Below, in pieces: positions 17,676 through 27,524 of a stretch of 64,000 nt of DNA. The stretch spans positions 1 through 64,000 of the forward strand of contig JAJTWZ010000019.1 of NCBI GenBank assembly GCA_021463145.1, read 5' to 3'. The translations under genes and the position numbers were made by a program. The stretch's first letter is position 1, and each line of letters starts with the position of its first letter. Below the pieces are notes generated by a model. That model was given only the letters and a program-made list of their open reading frames with translations. It was not told the DNA's origin and did not search any database. This DNA is from Blastocatellia bacterium. GTDB lineage: Bacteria; Acidobacteriota; Blastocatellia; UBA7656; JADIYM01.

Positions 17676-18752
17676 CTACTCGCCGGAAAACCCCACGTCG
17701 AGGTAGCTGCAGACGATCGACGATGTGCCGAATACGTGCCGGGCCTCGTATTCCACGGTCGCCATCCGTCCGGTGCCGGCGATGCGGTCTATCCGCGGCT
17801 CGGCCTTCGCCGAGACTTCGACCATCTTGCCGAGCGACTCGGGACGCTTCACCCTGGCGCCGAACTCGGGCCACTTCTCGCGCCGCAGCATCGGCGCCCC
17901 GTTATCGTAGATCCGGGCAAACTCCCGCTCCCGCAATTGAGCGATCGTTGCATCGGCGGCCTTTGCCGCATCGGCAGATCCAGGCCGCAAGATCGTGAAG
18001 TAGAGGGTTGCCACGACGGCGGCGGCGACGGTAAGTCCAAGCGCGACGACGAGCGCCGGCACCACGAAACGAAACGGCCGGGATTCTTCGACTGGCCCGA
18101 AGCCGACCGCCGGTGCCGGACGCGCTCCCGGCTGGGCGAATGCGGAGTCCGCGACCGCGGAGTCGGGTGGCGGCCCGACCGTCACGGTCTGCTTGCGGTA
18201 CGTCGCCGGGACAGAATCGGCGCCGGGTTCGGCGTACGGGCGGTGTGAACCGATCTCGGGTGCTACAAACGGCAACGCGCCCAGCCTCGACGCGAGAGCA
18301 ACGAGCCGGATGAACAGCGCGCGGCTCGAATCGTCTAGCGCATTGGCGGCCGTTCGTCCCTCGATCCCCTCGGGACACGATGCCATTGCCGCGGCCAGCT
18401 GTGTGCGCCAGGGCGCGGCCTCCGGCGGCCACGGTCCACCCCACGCGGCGCCACGCAGCAGTGCGACGAACCCGTGCGCGAACGCCTCTTCCATTTCGGC
18501 CGACCAGGCGCCGTGTTCATCGTAGTCGCGAACGGACTGCGCCGCACCGCCGCGCCGGACGACTCTCGCGGCCCACGCAGAGGCGATCGCATCGTCATCA
18601 CGGTCGAGTGAGGGGCGAAGACGCGCGGCGAAAGCGAAAGCCGTGGACGACGCATCCGCGCCCGGCAGAAACTCGACTTCTCGCCCGGCTCCGGAGGCGA
18701 CAATGCAGAGCGCGGTCCCGTCCCGGCGCTGTCGGACTCGTGAATCGTTCAC
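17676..18752 (-). CDS. single-pass membrane protein with C-terminal NTF2-like domain
   Basis: The start is the GTG at 18752, whose bases overlap the stop of the TPR-FGE gene (GTGA); the first 204 codons of the track ORF shadow that gene. The 358-residue product has an N-terminal helical domain of about 190 residues and a proline-rich linker. One membrane helix (VVPALVVALGLTVAAAVVATLYF) follows at about residue 255, and a C-terminal domain of about 90 residues with an alpha/beta pattern like the next small gene. The N-terminal half has no family I can name. Translational coupling suggests it works with the TPR-FGE protein at the membrane. Confidence 0.6.
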   Translation of the reverse strand: MNDSRVRQRRDGTALCIVASGAGREVEFLPGADASSTAFAFAARLRPSLDRDDDAIASAWAARVVRRGGAAQSVRDYDEHGAWSAEMEEAFAHGFVALLRGAAWGGPWPPEAAPWRTQLAAAMASCPEGIEGRTAANALDDSSRALFIRLVALASRLGALPFVAPEIGSHRPYAEPGADSVPATYRKQTVTVGPPPDSAVADSAFAQPGARPAPAVGFGPVEESRPFRFVVPALVVALGLTVAAAVVATLYFTILRPGSADAAKAADATIAQLREREFARIYDNGAPMLRREKWPEFGARVKRPESLGKMVEVSAKAEPRIDRIAGTGRMATVEYEARHVFGTSSIVCSYLDVGFSGE

Positions 18753-20875
18753 GGTGTGGTTACACCTCCTTGACCGGCCGCCGGCAGCGAAAGGGCGATC
18801 CTCAGGCCGCAGATCCCGTAGCGAACGAGTGGGTCGTACCCGAAGCGTTTGCGCGCCGTCGTATCGGTCCAGTGGATGTCGTATGCGCCTCCGCGCAGGA
18901 CGCGTTTCGTGTCGCTCGATCCGCTGATCCAGGCGCTTCCGTCGGCCGGTGCGCCGTTGTAGTTCGAGTGGAACGTGTCGGCGCACCACTCCGAGACGTT
19001 TCCGTCCACGTCGAACAAACCGAAGCCATTTGCAACGCCGAGACTGCCTACGGCGGTGACCTTTGCCCGGAACGGGCCTTTCGGCGATTCTGGATCGTCC
19101 GGGTCGACGCGAATGTTCGCATAGGTTGCGTCGGTCGCCGCGCCAGTCACGTACGGACCGGCTTGACCCGCCAGCGCCGCGTACTCCCACTCGGACTCCG
19201 CGGGCAGCCGGTACGGACGGCCCGTTGCCTTCTCCAGTCGCAGGCAGAACTCGTTCGCGTCGGCCCACGAGATCGACGTCATCGGTAGCGATCCATCCCC
19301 AGGCTCCGGCGTTTCGATTGCCAGGTCGCGCGTGATTCGTGGAAGCGCGGCCACGGCCCGCCACAGGTCGCGCGTCACTTCGGTTCTGGCCAACGCGAAT
19401 TCAGGCACCGTAACGTCGTGCGATGGACGGCTGAACTCGTCGAACGTCACGTCGTCGTCCGGCAGTCCCATGGCAAAGGTGCCGGTAGGAACCACTACCA
19501 TCTCGAACGTCGCGCCCCCGGGAAGCGTCTCTCGAAATACCCGCGCGGTTCCCGACGGACGTTCGACGACGCGGCCCGTCGCGTCGAGACGCACGCTTCG
19601 AAAGGCCGCCGACGTCACCTCGTCCGCGGCTATTGCCCGGCCGGGCGCGCCCGACGCGCCCGCGACAGGGATCGTGTCCGATTCCGCGTCGTAGACCGGC
19701 AGCGACGCGATGTAGCCGATCACGCCCGATACCGGCCTCGGGCCATATTCCCCTTCCCGTTCGCTCGCCGAGCGAACCACCGAATCCGGCGGGGATTCGC
19801 CCCGGATCGTCTTCATTCCAACCTGTTTGCCGAGCGTGACGTCCACAAGGATCAGATATGCATTCGTCACGTACCCCTTGGCGAGCGCCTGGCCGCGGGC
19901 GGAGTAGTACGTATCCAGATATTCCGGCAGCCATTGAACGAAGACGATTGTGCCTACCTCATCGGGTGACTCGGCCCGAATTGCCCGAGCGAGCCCGTGC
20001 GTGCACGGGTCGATCTGGCGAGTGCCGAGGTCGACGACTACCACACGTCCACGGCGGTAAGGGCGAGTCGGCGCCGTCGCGGCCGTCGCCAGCTCGAGGT
20101 AGCCGGCCAGTGATTTCTCGAAACGTCTGGCGCGAGCCTCGTCCGGTGGCGTTCGGAAAATCGCCATCACCAGAACGACGAGCAGGGTAACGGTAGTGAT
20201 CGCCGCTACGGCCGCAATCGCGCGCGCTGACGTGGACTCGAGACGGCCGAGGACCCTCGCAAAGCGACCATTGCCCGCGCCCGGGCCGTCGTCGTCGAAA
20301 GTAGCGAAGGTAGGTGGTCGCGGACTCGCGGCCGGACCGTTCGTGTTCATTGACCGGGCCTGCGACGCGAGGCGCAACCGGTAACTGGTGGCGGCGGCGC
20401 GCGCGGCGGCTGCATCTTGATGCGGCGACCACGAACGTGCGCTCGTGGCTCGTTCGGCAAGCGCAAGCGCTTCGACAGTCCTGCCGTCGGCGTCGCGCAA
20501 TGCGGCCAACCGAAGCAATAACTGTGGGTGATCCGATTCGAGGGCAAGCGCCCGCTCGACGAAGGAAGTCGCCTCGTTCAGGCGGTCTGACTGCATCGCG
20601 ATTCCCGCAATGAGATGGTACGCCTTCGAATAGGAAGGTCCGACCCAGGAGACGGAAACGCCGGCCGGCAGTCTTGGCCCGAAGAACTTCAGATATGCGT
20701 CGAATTCGCGTTCGTCCCAGAATGCGATCTCACGCTCGGCGCCCCGGTCTACCATCCACGACCACGAGGCCGGCATGGAACCCAGGCGGGCTTCGAGCAA
20801 CTCCCTCGCTTCGTCCACGCGGCCGGCGGCGATGAACTGTTCGGCTGTCTCTGTGAAGTCCGGATTCGCGCTCAT
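18749..20875 (-). CDS. TPR-membrane-formylglycine-enzyme-like (FGE/SUMF1) protein
   Basis: The 708-residue protein has TPR-like helices over residues 1-170 and a transmembrane segment (IAAVAAITTVTLLVVLVMAIF) near 230. A soluble region follows, then an FGE-sulfatase domain from about 455 to 700. The latter is marked by FEMVVVPTGTFAMG, YRLPAESEWEYAA, DVDGNVSEWCAD and VLRGGAYD. True formylglycine enzymes use two active-site cysteines; here the C-terminal arginine-rich GICGLRIAL has one, so catalysis is doubtful and a binding role is more likely. This domain is often fused to signalling modules in complex environmental bacteria. It begins a coupled gene pair with 17676-18752. Confidence 0.8.
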   Translation of the reverse strand: MSANPDFTETAEQFIAAGRVDEARELLEARLGSMPASWSWMVDRGAEREIAFWDEREFDAYLKFFGPRLPAGVSVSWVGPSYSKAYHLIAGIAMQSDRLNEATSFVERALALESDHPQLLLRLAALRDADGRTVEALALAERATSARSWSPHQDAAAARAAATSYRLRLASQARSMNTNGPAASPRPPTFATFDDDGPGAGNGRFARVLGRLESTSARAIAAVAAITTVTLLVVLVMAIFRTPPDEARARRFEKSLAGYLELATAATAPTRPYRRGRVVVVDLGTRQIDPCTHGLARAIRAESPDEVGTIVFVQWLPEYLDTYYSARGQALAKGYVTNAYLILVDVTLGKQVGMKTIRGESPPDSVVRSASEREGEYGPRPVSGVIGYIASLPVYDAESDTIPVAGASGAPGRAIAADEVTSAAFRSVRLDATGRVVERPSGTARVFRETLPGGATFEMVVVPTGTFAMGLPDDDVTFDEFSRPSHDVTVPEFALARTEVTRDLWRAVAALPRITRDLAIETPEPGDGSLPMTSISWADANEFCLRLEKATGRPYRLPAESEWEYAALAGQAGPYVTGAATDATYANIRVDPDDPESPKGPFRAKVTAVGSLGVANGFGLFDVDGNVSEWCADTFHSNYNGAPADGSAWISGSSDTKRVLRGGAYDIHWTDTTARKRFGYDPLVRYGICGLRIALSLPAAGQGGVTTP

Positions 20876-21221
20876 TGATATACCCGCGTGAAGACTAGCA
20901 GACTCCGTCGGCCCTGGCGTGTGTCACAGGCCTGGATCGCGAACATCGATCGGGTCGGAATGCAACCGTACCGCCAAGGGGGCGTCCCTGGAAGCTCGTT
21001 TCCGGCGCTTCGAGCCGAGCAGGCCGTGGATCACCGTTTTTTCTCCCGAGCCCGAACAGGATCGGGGCCCTGCGGAGTACGATCGCCGAGCGCAATCGAT
21101 CCTTTGTAGCGGAAGGGTCTCGCCACCCCCGGCCGAAAGATTGGCAATAGCGCCGCGTTGACTTCTGCGCACGTCGCGGCCGCGATGATGCGCTGAATCC
21201 CACTCGATTCGTGGAGGCGTC
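20876..21221. other. divergent intergenic region
   Basis: This 346-bp stretch separates the leftward TPR-FGE gene from the rightward VIT-vWA gene and must hold promoters for both. The only clear element I see is the ribosome site GGAGG six bases before the ATG at 21222. The small frames listed here have no domain or ribosome-site support. Confidence 0.5.
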
Positions 21222-24200
21222 ATGCGCGCTCTGTATCTCGCCGCGGCGGCACTCGTGTGTCTGCTCGGTTTCGCTTCGAGCCCAGTCGCGGCTTCGACGC
21301 CTCGCGTCGACGACCCGACCGAAGGTCAACTTCGGGCCGTCGATGCAAAGGGAAATCTTCGTCCGCCGTGTCCTCTCGAGCACACCGGCGTCGACGTGGA
21401 CGTGTCAGGCCTCGTTGCTCGCGTGACGGTCACCCAGCGATTCGTCAATCCGTATCAGGAAGCAATCGAAGCGGTATATCTGTTCCCGCTTTCCGCCGAT
21501 GCCGCGGTCGACCGAATGAGCATGAGGATCGGCGATCGCACGATCACGGGTCGAATTGCGCGCCGCCCGGAAGCGCGTGCCGCCTACGAGTCGGCTCGCG
21601 CCGAAGGGCGAACCGCCAGCCTTCTCGAGCAGGAGCGTCCGAACGTGTTCTCGCAGTCGGTCGCAAACATTCCCCCTGGTGCACGCGTCGTGGTCACCAT
21701 CAGCTACGTCGAGACGCTCGACTACGAGGACGGCCGCGTCGAGTTCGTCTTTCCCATGGTTGTTGGCCAGAGATACACGCCAGCGGCCGCCACGGCCGCC
21801 CGGCCGGATGCGACCGCAACGTCCACCGCGATGCGCCCCGGTACTCGGGCCGGCCACGACGTCTCGATCGACGTTCGGCTCGACGCCGGCGTTCCACTTA
21901 CGGCCGTGGACTCGAAACTGCACGCGATCGAGACTTCATACAAGAGCCATCACGCCGCTCTGATCAGGCTCGCCGCGCGCGACGAGATTCCAAACCGGGA
22001 TTTCATCCTGTCGTGGGGCGTGGCGGGCGGAAGGCTCGAGGATGCCGTGCTCGCGCATCGCGACCAGCGCGGCGGTTTCGTTACCCTGCTGCTCCAGCCC
22101 CCGGACCGGATCGCCGAAGTGGATCTCGCGCCAAAAGAGATCGTCTTCGTCGTCGACACGTCGGGATCCATGAGCGGGCTGCCGATGGAGAAGGCGAAGG
22201 AGACAGTCCGGTACGCGATCGAGCGGCTCAGTCCCGGCGATACCTTCAACGTTATCACGTTTTCGGGCTCGACTCGGGTGCTCTTCCCCGATCCCGTTCC
22301 GGCGAGCGCCGCAAATCGAGATGCGGCGATGAAGCTGCTTGCCGAGACGCAGGGCGGTGGAGGAACTGAGATGATGGCGGCCATCCGCGCTGCGCTCGAG
22401 CCGTCCGACGCTCAACACCACGTCCGTATCGCGTGCTTCGTGACCGACGGCTACGTGGGAAACGAGTCCGAGATTCTGGCCGAGATCCAGAAACATCCGC
22501 AGGCGCGCGTCTTCGCGATCGGTATCGGCAATGCCGTCAATCGCTACCTGCTGGATCAGATGGCCGCCGAAGGCCGCGGCGAAGTCGCCTACGCTACCCT
22601 GATCGACGATGGCGAGCTAATCGCTCATTCCTTCTTCGATCGCGTGCGCAATCCGATCCTCACCGACGTCACCATTGACTGGAACGGCCTGCCGGTCACC
22701 GACGTGCTTCCGCAGCGCATCCCCGACGTCTTCAGCGCCAGGCCGGTCGTAGTTGCGGCACGCTACTCGGCGCCTGCGTCGGGAACGATCCGCATCCGAG
22801 GCTTCGCGGGCGGACGCGAGGTCGTGCGGGAAGTCTCAGTCATATTGCCGGAATCGACGGCGGGCACGGATTCCCTCGCAACGCTCTGGGCGCGGCGAAA
22901 AGTGGCGGCAGTGTCGCGCGAAGACTTCGCGGGGCTCTTGACCGAGCGGCCGCGCCCAACGATCGACGGCCGAATCGCGGAACTTGGTCTGGAGTTTGGC
23001 CTGTTGACGCCGTTTACGTCCTTCGTCGCCGTAGACGAAACATCGGTATCGGGCAACGGCGAGCCGAAGAGGGTCGATGTAGCCACGGAAACTCCTGACG
23101 GCGTCGAAGGCCGCGCTCTCGACGGGATAGCGAGCGCAAAATCGGGTGGCGTCATTCCGCTGGCACTTCCGGTCGAGCCCGAACACGGGGCGGTCTATGG
23201 ATCCGAGGCAGGCTTCGTTGCCGAGTACGGAGCCAGCAGTGGATCGGTGGCGGCTGGCGACGCAGCTTCCCCTGACCTGTCTACCGTAGTGGAGCGGAAG
23301 GACCTCGCGACTTCCCCTGAACCCGTGATCGACGAGAGTCCCCGCGCTGGAAAGTCCGACATCATCGAAGCCGTCACGATCATAGGCTCGGGCGCCGACG
23401 CTGAATCTGACGGCCGGCCGAAGCGGCGACGAGTTGCGGACCTCCCGCCCAGGCAGCCCAACCCCACGATAGCGCCCGGAGCCGGTCCCGCCACCCCCTG
23501 GCGGCGCGTGTCGGCGCGACCCGCGGTCGAAATCGTCTTCGCCATCGACACGACCGGTTCCATGGGTTCGCTCCTCGACGGCGCAAAACGCCGGATCTGG
23601 AGCATGATCAACGAAATTCAGCGAACGGGCTGCAGGCCGGAAGTGCGTATCGGACTAGTTGCATTCCGCGACCGCGGTGACACGTACGAGACTATGATCC
23701 TGCCGCTTACGACCGATCTGGACCTCGTGTGGGTCACGCTGAGCGGACTGACCCCGTCGGGTGGTGGCGACACACCCGAGAACGTGCAAAGAGCGCTCTC
23801 CGATGCAGTGGGAACGATGGGTTGGTCAAAGGCAGGCGCAGGGCTGTCGAAGGTAGTTTTCCTCGTGGGCGATGCCCCGCCTCAGGAATACGAAGACGAG
23901 GCTAACATCCAGAACACGGTCCGTGCGGCCTTCAGTCAAGGCATCGTCGTTCACGCCATTCAGTGTGGCGACGACGGCGAAACGAAGAGGGCGTGGACCG
24001 AGATCGCGTTGCTCGGCGCCGGCAACTACTTCCCGATACCGGCCGATTCGACGGTCGCGGCAAGCTCGCGCACACCCTATGACAGAGTCATCGCGGACCT
24101 GGGACGCAGGATCGGCGAGACGTACACGCCATACGGAACTCCCGCCGCGCAGGAGGCCGCCAATGCGCGGCAGTCCGATTTCGAACTCAGAGCCGCAGGC

Positions 24201-24560
24201 CGGGACAACCGGGCGGTCGCGGCCGATCGTGCAATCAACAAGGCGGTCAACTCCGGAGCCTACGCTGGCGACTTCCTGCAGGCCATCGAGAATGGCGAGT
24301 TGAAGCTCGAAAGCGTTGCACAGTCCGACCTGCCGCAGGAATTGCGCGGCCTTTCGCCACAGGAGTTGCGGACCGAAATCGATCGCCGGATCTCGGAGCG
24401 GCAGGGCCTGCGTGCTGCAATCGTCGACCTTGCTCGCCTGCGCGACTCCTACCAGAGTCGGACAGCGATCGACGCAGCCGATCCGGTCGCCAGGTTCGAC
24501 ACGGCGGTGGTAGAAGCCGTCCGGAAACAGATTGAGAAATTTGGGGCGGCATGTGAGTAG
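21222..24560 (+). CDS. secreted VIT-domain protein with two von Willebrand A domains
   Basis: This 1112-residue protein begins with a signal peptide (ALYLAAAALVCLLGFASSPVAA). A VIT domain follows over about residues 45-175 (VTVTQRFVNPYQEAIEAVYLFPL). The first vWA domain starts near 306 with the metal-site motif DTSGSM. After a disordered acidic linker (about 640-765) a second vWA domain starts near 768 with DTTGSM. The C-terminal 150 residues are helical and unassigned. VIT-vWA proteins resemble inter-alpha-trypsin inhibitor heavy chains and act in surface adhesion or protein complexes. Two MIDAS sites in one chain is unusual. GGAGG sits six bases before the ATG. Confidence 0.85.
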   Translation: MRALYLAAAALVCLLGFASSPVAASTPRVDDPTEGQLRAVDAKGNLRPPCPLEHTGVDVDVSGLVARVTVTQRFVNPYQEAIEAVYLFPLSADAAVDRMSMRIGDRTITGRIARRPEARAAYESARAEGRTASLLEQERPNVFSQSVANIPPGARVVVTISYVETLDYEDGRVEFVFPMVVGQRYTPAAATAARPDATATSTAMRPGTRAGHDVSIDVRLDAGVPLTAVDSKLHAIETSYKSHHAALIRLAARDEIPNRDFILSWGVAGGRLEDAVLAHRDQRGGFVTLLLQPPDRIAEVDLAPKEIVFVVDTSGSMSGLPMEKAKETVRYAIERLSPGDTFNVITFSGSTRVLFPDPVPASAANRDAAMKLLAETQGGGGTEMMAAIRAALEPSDAQHHVRIACFVTDGYVGNESEILAEIQKHPQARVFAIGIGNAVNRYLLDQMAAEGRGEVAYATLIDDGELIAHSFFDRVRNPILTDVTIDWNGLPVTDVLPQRIPDVFSARPVVVAARYSAPASGTIRIRGFAGGREVVREVSVILPESTAGTDSLATLWARRKVAAVSREDFAGLLTERPRPTIDGRIAELGLEFGLLTPFTSFVAVDETSVSGNGEPKRVDVATETPDGVEGRALDGIASAKSGGVIPLALPVEPEHGAVYGSEAGFVAEYGASSGSVAAGDAASPDLSTVVERKDLATSPEPVIDESPRAGKSDIIEAVTIIGSGADAESDGRPKRRRVADLPPRQPNPTIAPGAGPATPWRRVSARPAVEIVFAIDTTGSMGSLLDGAKRRIWSMINEIQRTGCRPEVRIGLVAFRDRGDTYETMILPLTTDLDLVWVTLSGLTPSGGGDTPENVQRALSDAVGTMGWSKAGAGLSKVVFLVGDAPPQEYEDEANIQNTVRAAFSQGIVVHAIQCGDDGETKRAWTEIALLGAGNYFPIPADSTVAASSRTPYDRVIADLGRRIGETYTPYGTPAAQEAANARQSDFELRAAGRDNRAVAADRAINKAVNSGAYAGDFLQAIENGELKLESVAQSDLPQELRGLSPQELRTEIDRRISERQGLRAAIVDLARLRDSYQSRTAIDAADPVARFDTAVVEAVRKQIEKFGAACE

Positions 24561-24626
24561 GACAATGTCCGCAGGCAGTCCAATCCTGGCGCCACGGAGA
24601 AACTGGCTCAAGAACTCGATGCCCTG

Positions 24627-25262
24627 TTACCGCCTTACGCGTGGATGGCGCACGCGCCATTCCCACGGCGGCGTGGGGTTCGGATCCGTCCACAGTCCCC
24701 GGCGGGCAGCCCGTGCTTCGTTTACAAGCTGCTCCAGACGGGCGTCATCCGAATAGACGTCGTAGAACCACGCCAGTCCTTCGCTCACCAGCACGTCAGA
24801 GGCGCGTCGTCCGTCCGCAATCGTCACATCGACGACTTTGCGCCCATACCGGTCTACGTCCAGTACCTTCACAGTCACCACGCTGCGCATGACGAGTTCG
24901 GAGAGCCGGGCCCGGGCTCGCCGGTTCCACGGCTGGCCGTACTCCGGGGCGTCGATGCCTGCTAGCCGCACTCGCACTCTGCGGCCATTGCGCATCACGT
25001 CGAGCGTGTCGCCGTCCGAGATCGACACGACGCGCCCCGACCACGTTTCGCCGGCGCGCGCAACGACAGCCTCAGGCGACTGGCAGGCGACCGCTATATG
25101 AACGCCAATTGTCACGGTCGAGAGCTGGATGACGGCGAGGGCGAGTGCGGCCCGGATCCAGGACCCTCTCGCATCGACGAACTTTCGGCAGCATTCGAGA
25201 ATTTCGGTTTCACCCACTGACCGACTTGACCTAGCATGGCTCGGGCCGCGGTGTTCTGTCAT
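24627..25262 (-). CDS. membrane-tethered or secreted thermonuclease (SNase-like)
   Basis: I start at the ATG at 25262, which has GGAGG six bases upstream, instead of the TTG at 25301. The 211-residue protein has a hydrophobic segment (AALALAVIQLSTVTIGVHIAVAC) followed by a staphylococcal-nuclease OB fold. The catalytic Arg and Glu are visible in RLAGIDAPE and the second Arg in DRYGRKV, with SISDGDT marking the first strand. It should cut DNA or RNA outside the cytoplasm in a calcium-dependent way. It converges with the VIT-vWA gene and diverges from the response regulator gene. Confidence 0.85.
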   Translation of the reverse strand: MTEHRGPSHARSSRSVGETEILECCRKFVDARGSWIRAALALAVIQLSTVTIGVHIAVACQSPEAVVARAGETWSGRVVSISDGDTLDVMRNGRRVRVRLAGIDAPEYGQPWNRRARARLSELVMRSVVTVKVLDVDRYGRKVVDVTIADGRRASDVLVSEGLAWFYDVYSDDARLEQLVNEARAARRGLWTDPNPTPPWEWRVRHPRVRR

Positions 25263-25357
25263 CGACGACCTCCTGGCGTGAAGTGTGACATCCGGCGGCA
25301 ACAGCCCACTCCAGACTTGTATGCCTCGTCCCGATCGAGAGTAACTCTCAGGGTTCC

Positions 25358-26857
25358 ATGGATCTCTTCAAGAAATTGCGGACTACCGGTCCGCTGCAGC
25401 TCCCGGAGCAGGAGAGCGGCCCCGATCTGGCCTCGCTCGAGCGGGCCCACGCTGCGCGACCGCACGACGGGGCGATTGCCGAGCAGCTCGCGACGGCCTA
25501 TTCCGCGGAGGGCGACACGGCGAAGGCCATCAACGTACTGCTTGCGGCCGGTGAGCTCGCTCGTGACGACGGTAGGGTAGAAGGCGCTCTTCATTTCATT
25601 GCGCTCGCCGAGACGCTCGCCACCGGTCCCAAGCGAATTCCGATCCTCGAGCGGCTCATCGCTCTCCACGTGGCGCGACAGGCATACGTGCGGGCTTTTC
25701 TCATCGCCCGCGAAATTGTCGAATTCCACGTGCGCGGAGAGGATTCGATTCGCGCTCGCGACTTCCTCGGAAGACTCTCGTCGCTCGGTCCTCGCGACGC
25801 CGCATATCGGAAGCGGCTCGCCGGAATGCTGACAGCGTCCGGAGAGGCGTCCGACGCCGGTCCAGTTGCGTCCTGGCGTCAGGGGCAGCTCGATCAGGAC
25901 GTCCCGCGAGAGGACTTTTCGGATCTGTCGGTGCTGCTGGTCGAAGACGACTCGGACCAGGCCGAATTGCTGGCGGCCGCGATCGAAACGCTCGGCTGCG
26001 AGGTCCGAGTCGCTACCGATGGCCTCCACGCGCTTAGCCTGATTGCGGCGAGCCGTCCTCAACTCGTCATATCCGATCTCGTCATGCCTGCGATGGACGG
26101 CAGTCAGCTTTTTCGCGCGATCGCCTCGGACCCGGCGAACGAGACGATCCCGTTCGTGTGCCTCAGCGCTCGCGGCGACCAGTTCGAGGTAGCGGCGGCG
26201 CTCCAGCGTGGAGTCGAGGATTACTGGGTAAAGCCCGTGCGGCCGGCCGAGCTTCGCGCCCGCGTGCTGAGGCTTCTCAGACGCATCAAGGAATACGCGG
26301 CACTAGGCGGCGACCTCGGCATCGGCCTTGCGAACGTCGTGCAGGTGCTCGAGGTCAGCAGCAGGACGGGAACACTCCTGCTGCGCAGCCGCGGCCGCAC
26401 GGCGACTATCTACTTCTCCGACGGCCGGCCGATAGACGCGATTGCCTGCGGGAAGACTGGCGAGCCCGCTTTCTTCGCGATCGCGGAATGGAACGAAGGC
26501 ACGTTCGAGTTCTCGCCACGGCTGCCGGAGCGCGAGCGATCGATCTTTGCGAGCGCGCAGGGTCTGTTACTGGAGGCGTACCGCCGTCTCGACGAAACGG
26601 CCGAAGCCATCGCGGAACTGCCGGACGACAGGACGGTCAAGCTCGCCTTCGTCGGCGACGTTCCTGAAGTCGAAGAGCAGGAGCGCGGCGCACTCGACAG
26701 GCTCAGACTGGCATTGGATGGCAATCGGACACTCGCCGAACTGCTCGACGAGCTCGTCGGTGAACTCGAACCGATCGTTCTGCTTGCCCGGCTCGTAAGG
26801 GAAGGCTCGGTGCGTACGGCCGATGGACACGGGCAGAGTCCCGGCCGTTTCGGGTGA
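25358..26857 (+). CDS. response regulator with TPR-like N terminus and DUF4388 output
   Basis: Residues 1-160 form TPR-like helices. Residues 190-310 are a receiver domain with acidic pair D197/D198, phospho-acceptor D240 (VISDLVMPAMDG) and conserved K292 (WVKP). Residues 320-420 fit DUF4388, a PATAN-like domain (GIGLANVVQVLEVSSRTGTLLL, IYFSDGRPIDA), and the tail is helical. Such proteins in delta-type bacteria act in gliding, chemosensory or other multi-kinase circuits without binding DNA. No kinase gene is adjacent. The combination of TPR, receiver and DUF4388 in one chain points to a scaffold. Confidence 0.8.
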   Translation: MDLFKKLRTTGPLQLPEQESGPDLASLERAHAARPHDGAIAEQLATAYSAEGDTAKAINVLLAAGELARDDGRVEGALHFIALAETLATGPKRIPILERLIALHVARQAYVRAFLIAREIVEFHVRGEDSIRARDFLGRLSSLGPRDAAYRKRLAGMLTASGEASDAGPVASWRQGQLDQDVPREDFSDLSVLLVEDDSDQAELLAAAIETLGCEVRVATDGLHALSLIAASRPQLVISDLVMPAMDGSQLFRAIASDPANETIPFVCLSARGDQFEVAAALQRGVEDYWVKPVRPAELRARVLRLLRRIKEYAALGGDLGIGLANVVQVLEVSSRTGTLLLRSRGRTATIYFSDGRPIDAIACGKTGEPAFFAIAEWNEGTFEFSPRLPERERSIFASAQGLLLEAYRRLDETAEAIAELPDDRTVKLAFVGDVPEVEEQERGALDRLRLALDGNRTLAELLDELVGELEPIVLLARLVREGSVRTADGHGQSPGRFG

Positions 26858-26974
26858 CACTCGAAACCTCCGTTTTTCCATGTCCATTCTGTCCACACTT
26901 TGACTCTGGCGAGCCTGGCGCGTATACATGGCGCCGCGGGCAATCTTCGCGATGAGCTTTCTGAGGGGGGAGCA

Positions 26975-27475
26975 ATGGCGATAAGTGGACACAAGGGAGT
27001 CAGCCGAATCGATCAGGTATCGAAGAATCATCACGGATGGTACGTGCGCGTCCGTTACAACGGGACGACCGTCTCGAAGTTCTTTCGGGACGGCCTGTAT
27101 GGCAGCCGCGAGAAAGGATTGAAGGCAGCTGTCGCGTTCCGGAACGAGACCGAGAAGGAACTTGGCAAGCCTCGCACGGATCGAACGATCCTGCCGATGA
27201 CGGCGCGTAACACGTCGGGTGTGGTCGGAGTGAGGCGCCGAGTGCGCGCGAGGAAGCCCGTCAATGGCGAGCAGACCCACGCCGCGTACTTCGAAGCGTG
27301 CTGGAGTCCGAAACCCGGCAAACTGCAGCGCAAGCTCTTCTCGGTCGACCAACTTGGCGAGCGTGGCGCGTTTCTGGCGGCGTGCGCTTTCCGGCGCGAA
27401 CGTGAACGCGAGATGCTCGGCGGTGAGATCCGGGCGAATTGGGCGGCGGCTGCCGCGAAGATTCTCGGTACCTAG
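26975..27475 (+). CDS. AP2-like DNA-binding domain protein
   Basis: The 166-residue basic protein starts at the ATG at 26975, closely preceded by a GGGGGGAG purine run. The earlier start at 26900 adds 25 unlikely residues. The segment ISGHKGVSRIDQVSKNHHGWYVRVRY, with a following strand and an amphipathic helix (GLKAAVAFRNETEKELG), has the order of AP2/ERF domains: three strands, with a tryptophan in the second, packed on a helix. A second half (TSGVVGVRRRVRARK to AFRREREREML) repeats the pattern imperfectly. Bacterial AP2 proteins are often linked to mobile homing endonucleases, but no nuclease motif is seen, so this may be a stand-alone regulator or a remnant. Confidence 0.65.
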   Translation: MAISGHKGVSRIDQVSKNHHGWYVRVRYNGTTVSKFFRDGLYGSREKGLKAAVAFRNETEKELGKPRTDRTILPMTARNTSGVVGVRRRVRARKPVNGEQTHAAYFEACWSPKPGKLQRKLFSVDQLGERGAFLAACAFRREREREMLGGEIRANWAAAAAKILGT

Positions 27476-27524
27476 CAGTACGGCACGCCGGGCGTAGTCA
27501 CGCGCCGGTGACGTGGAGTTGGAA

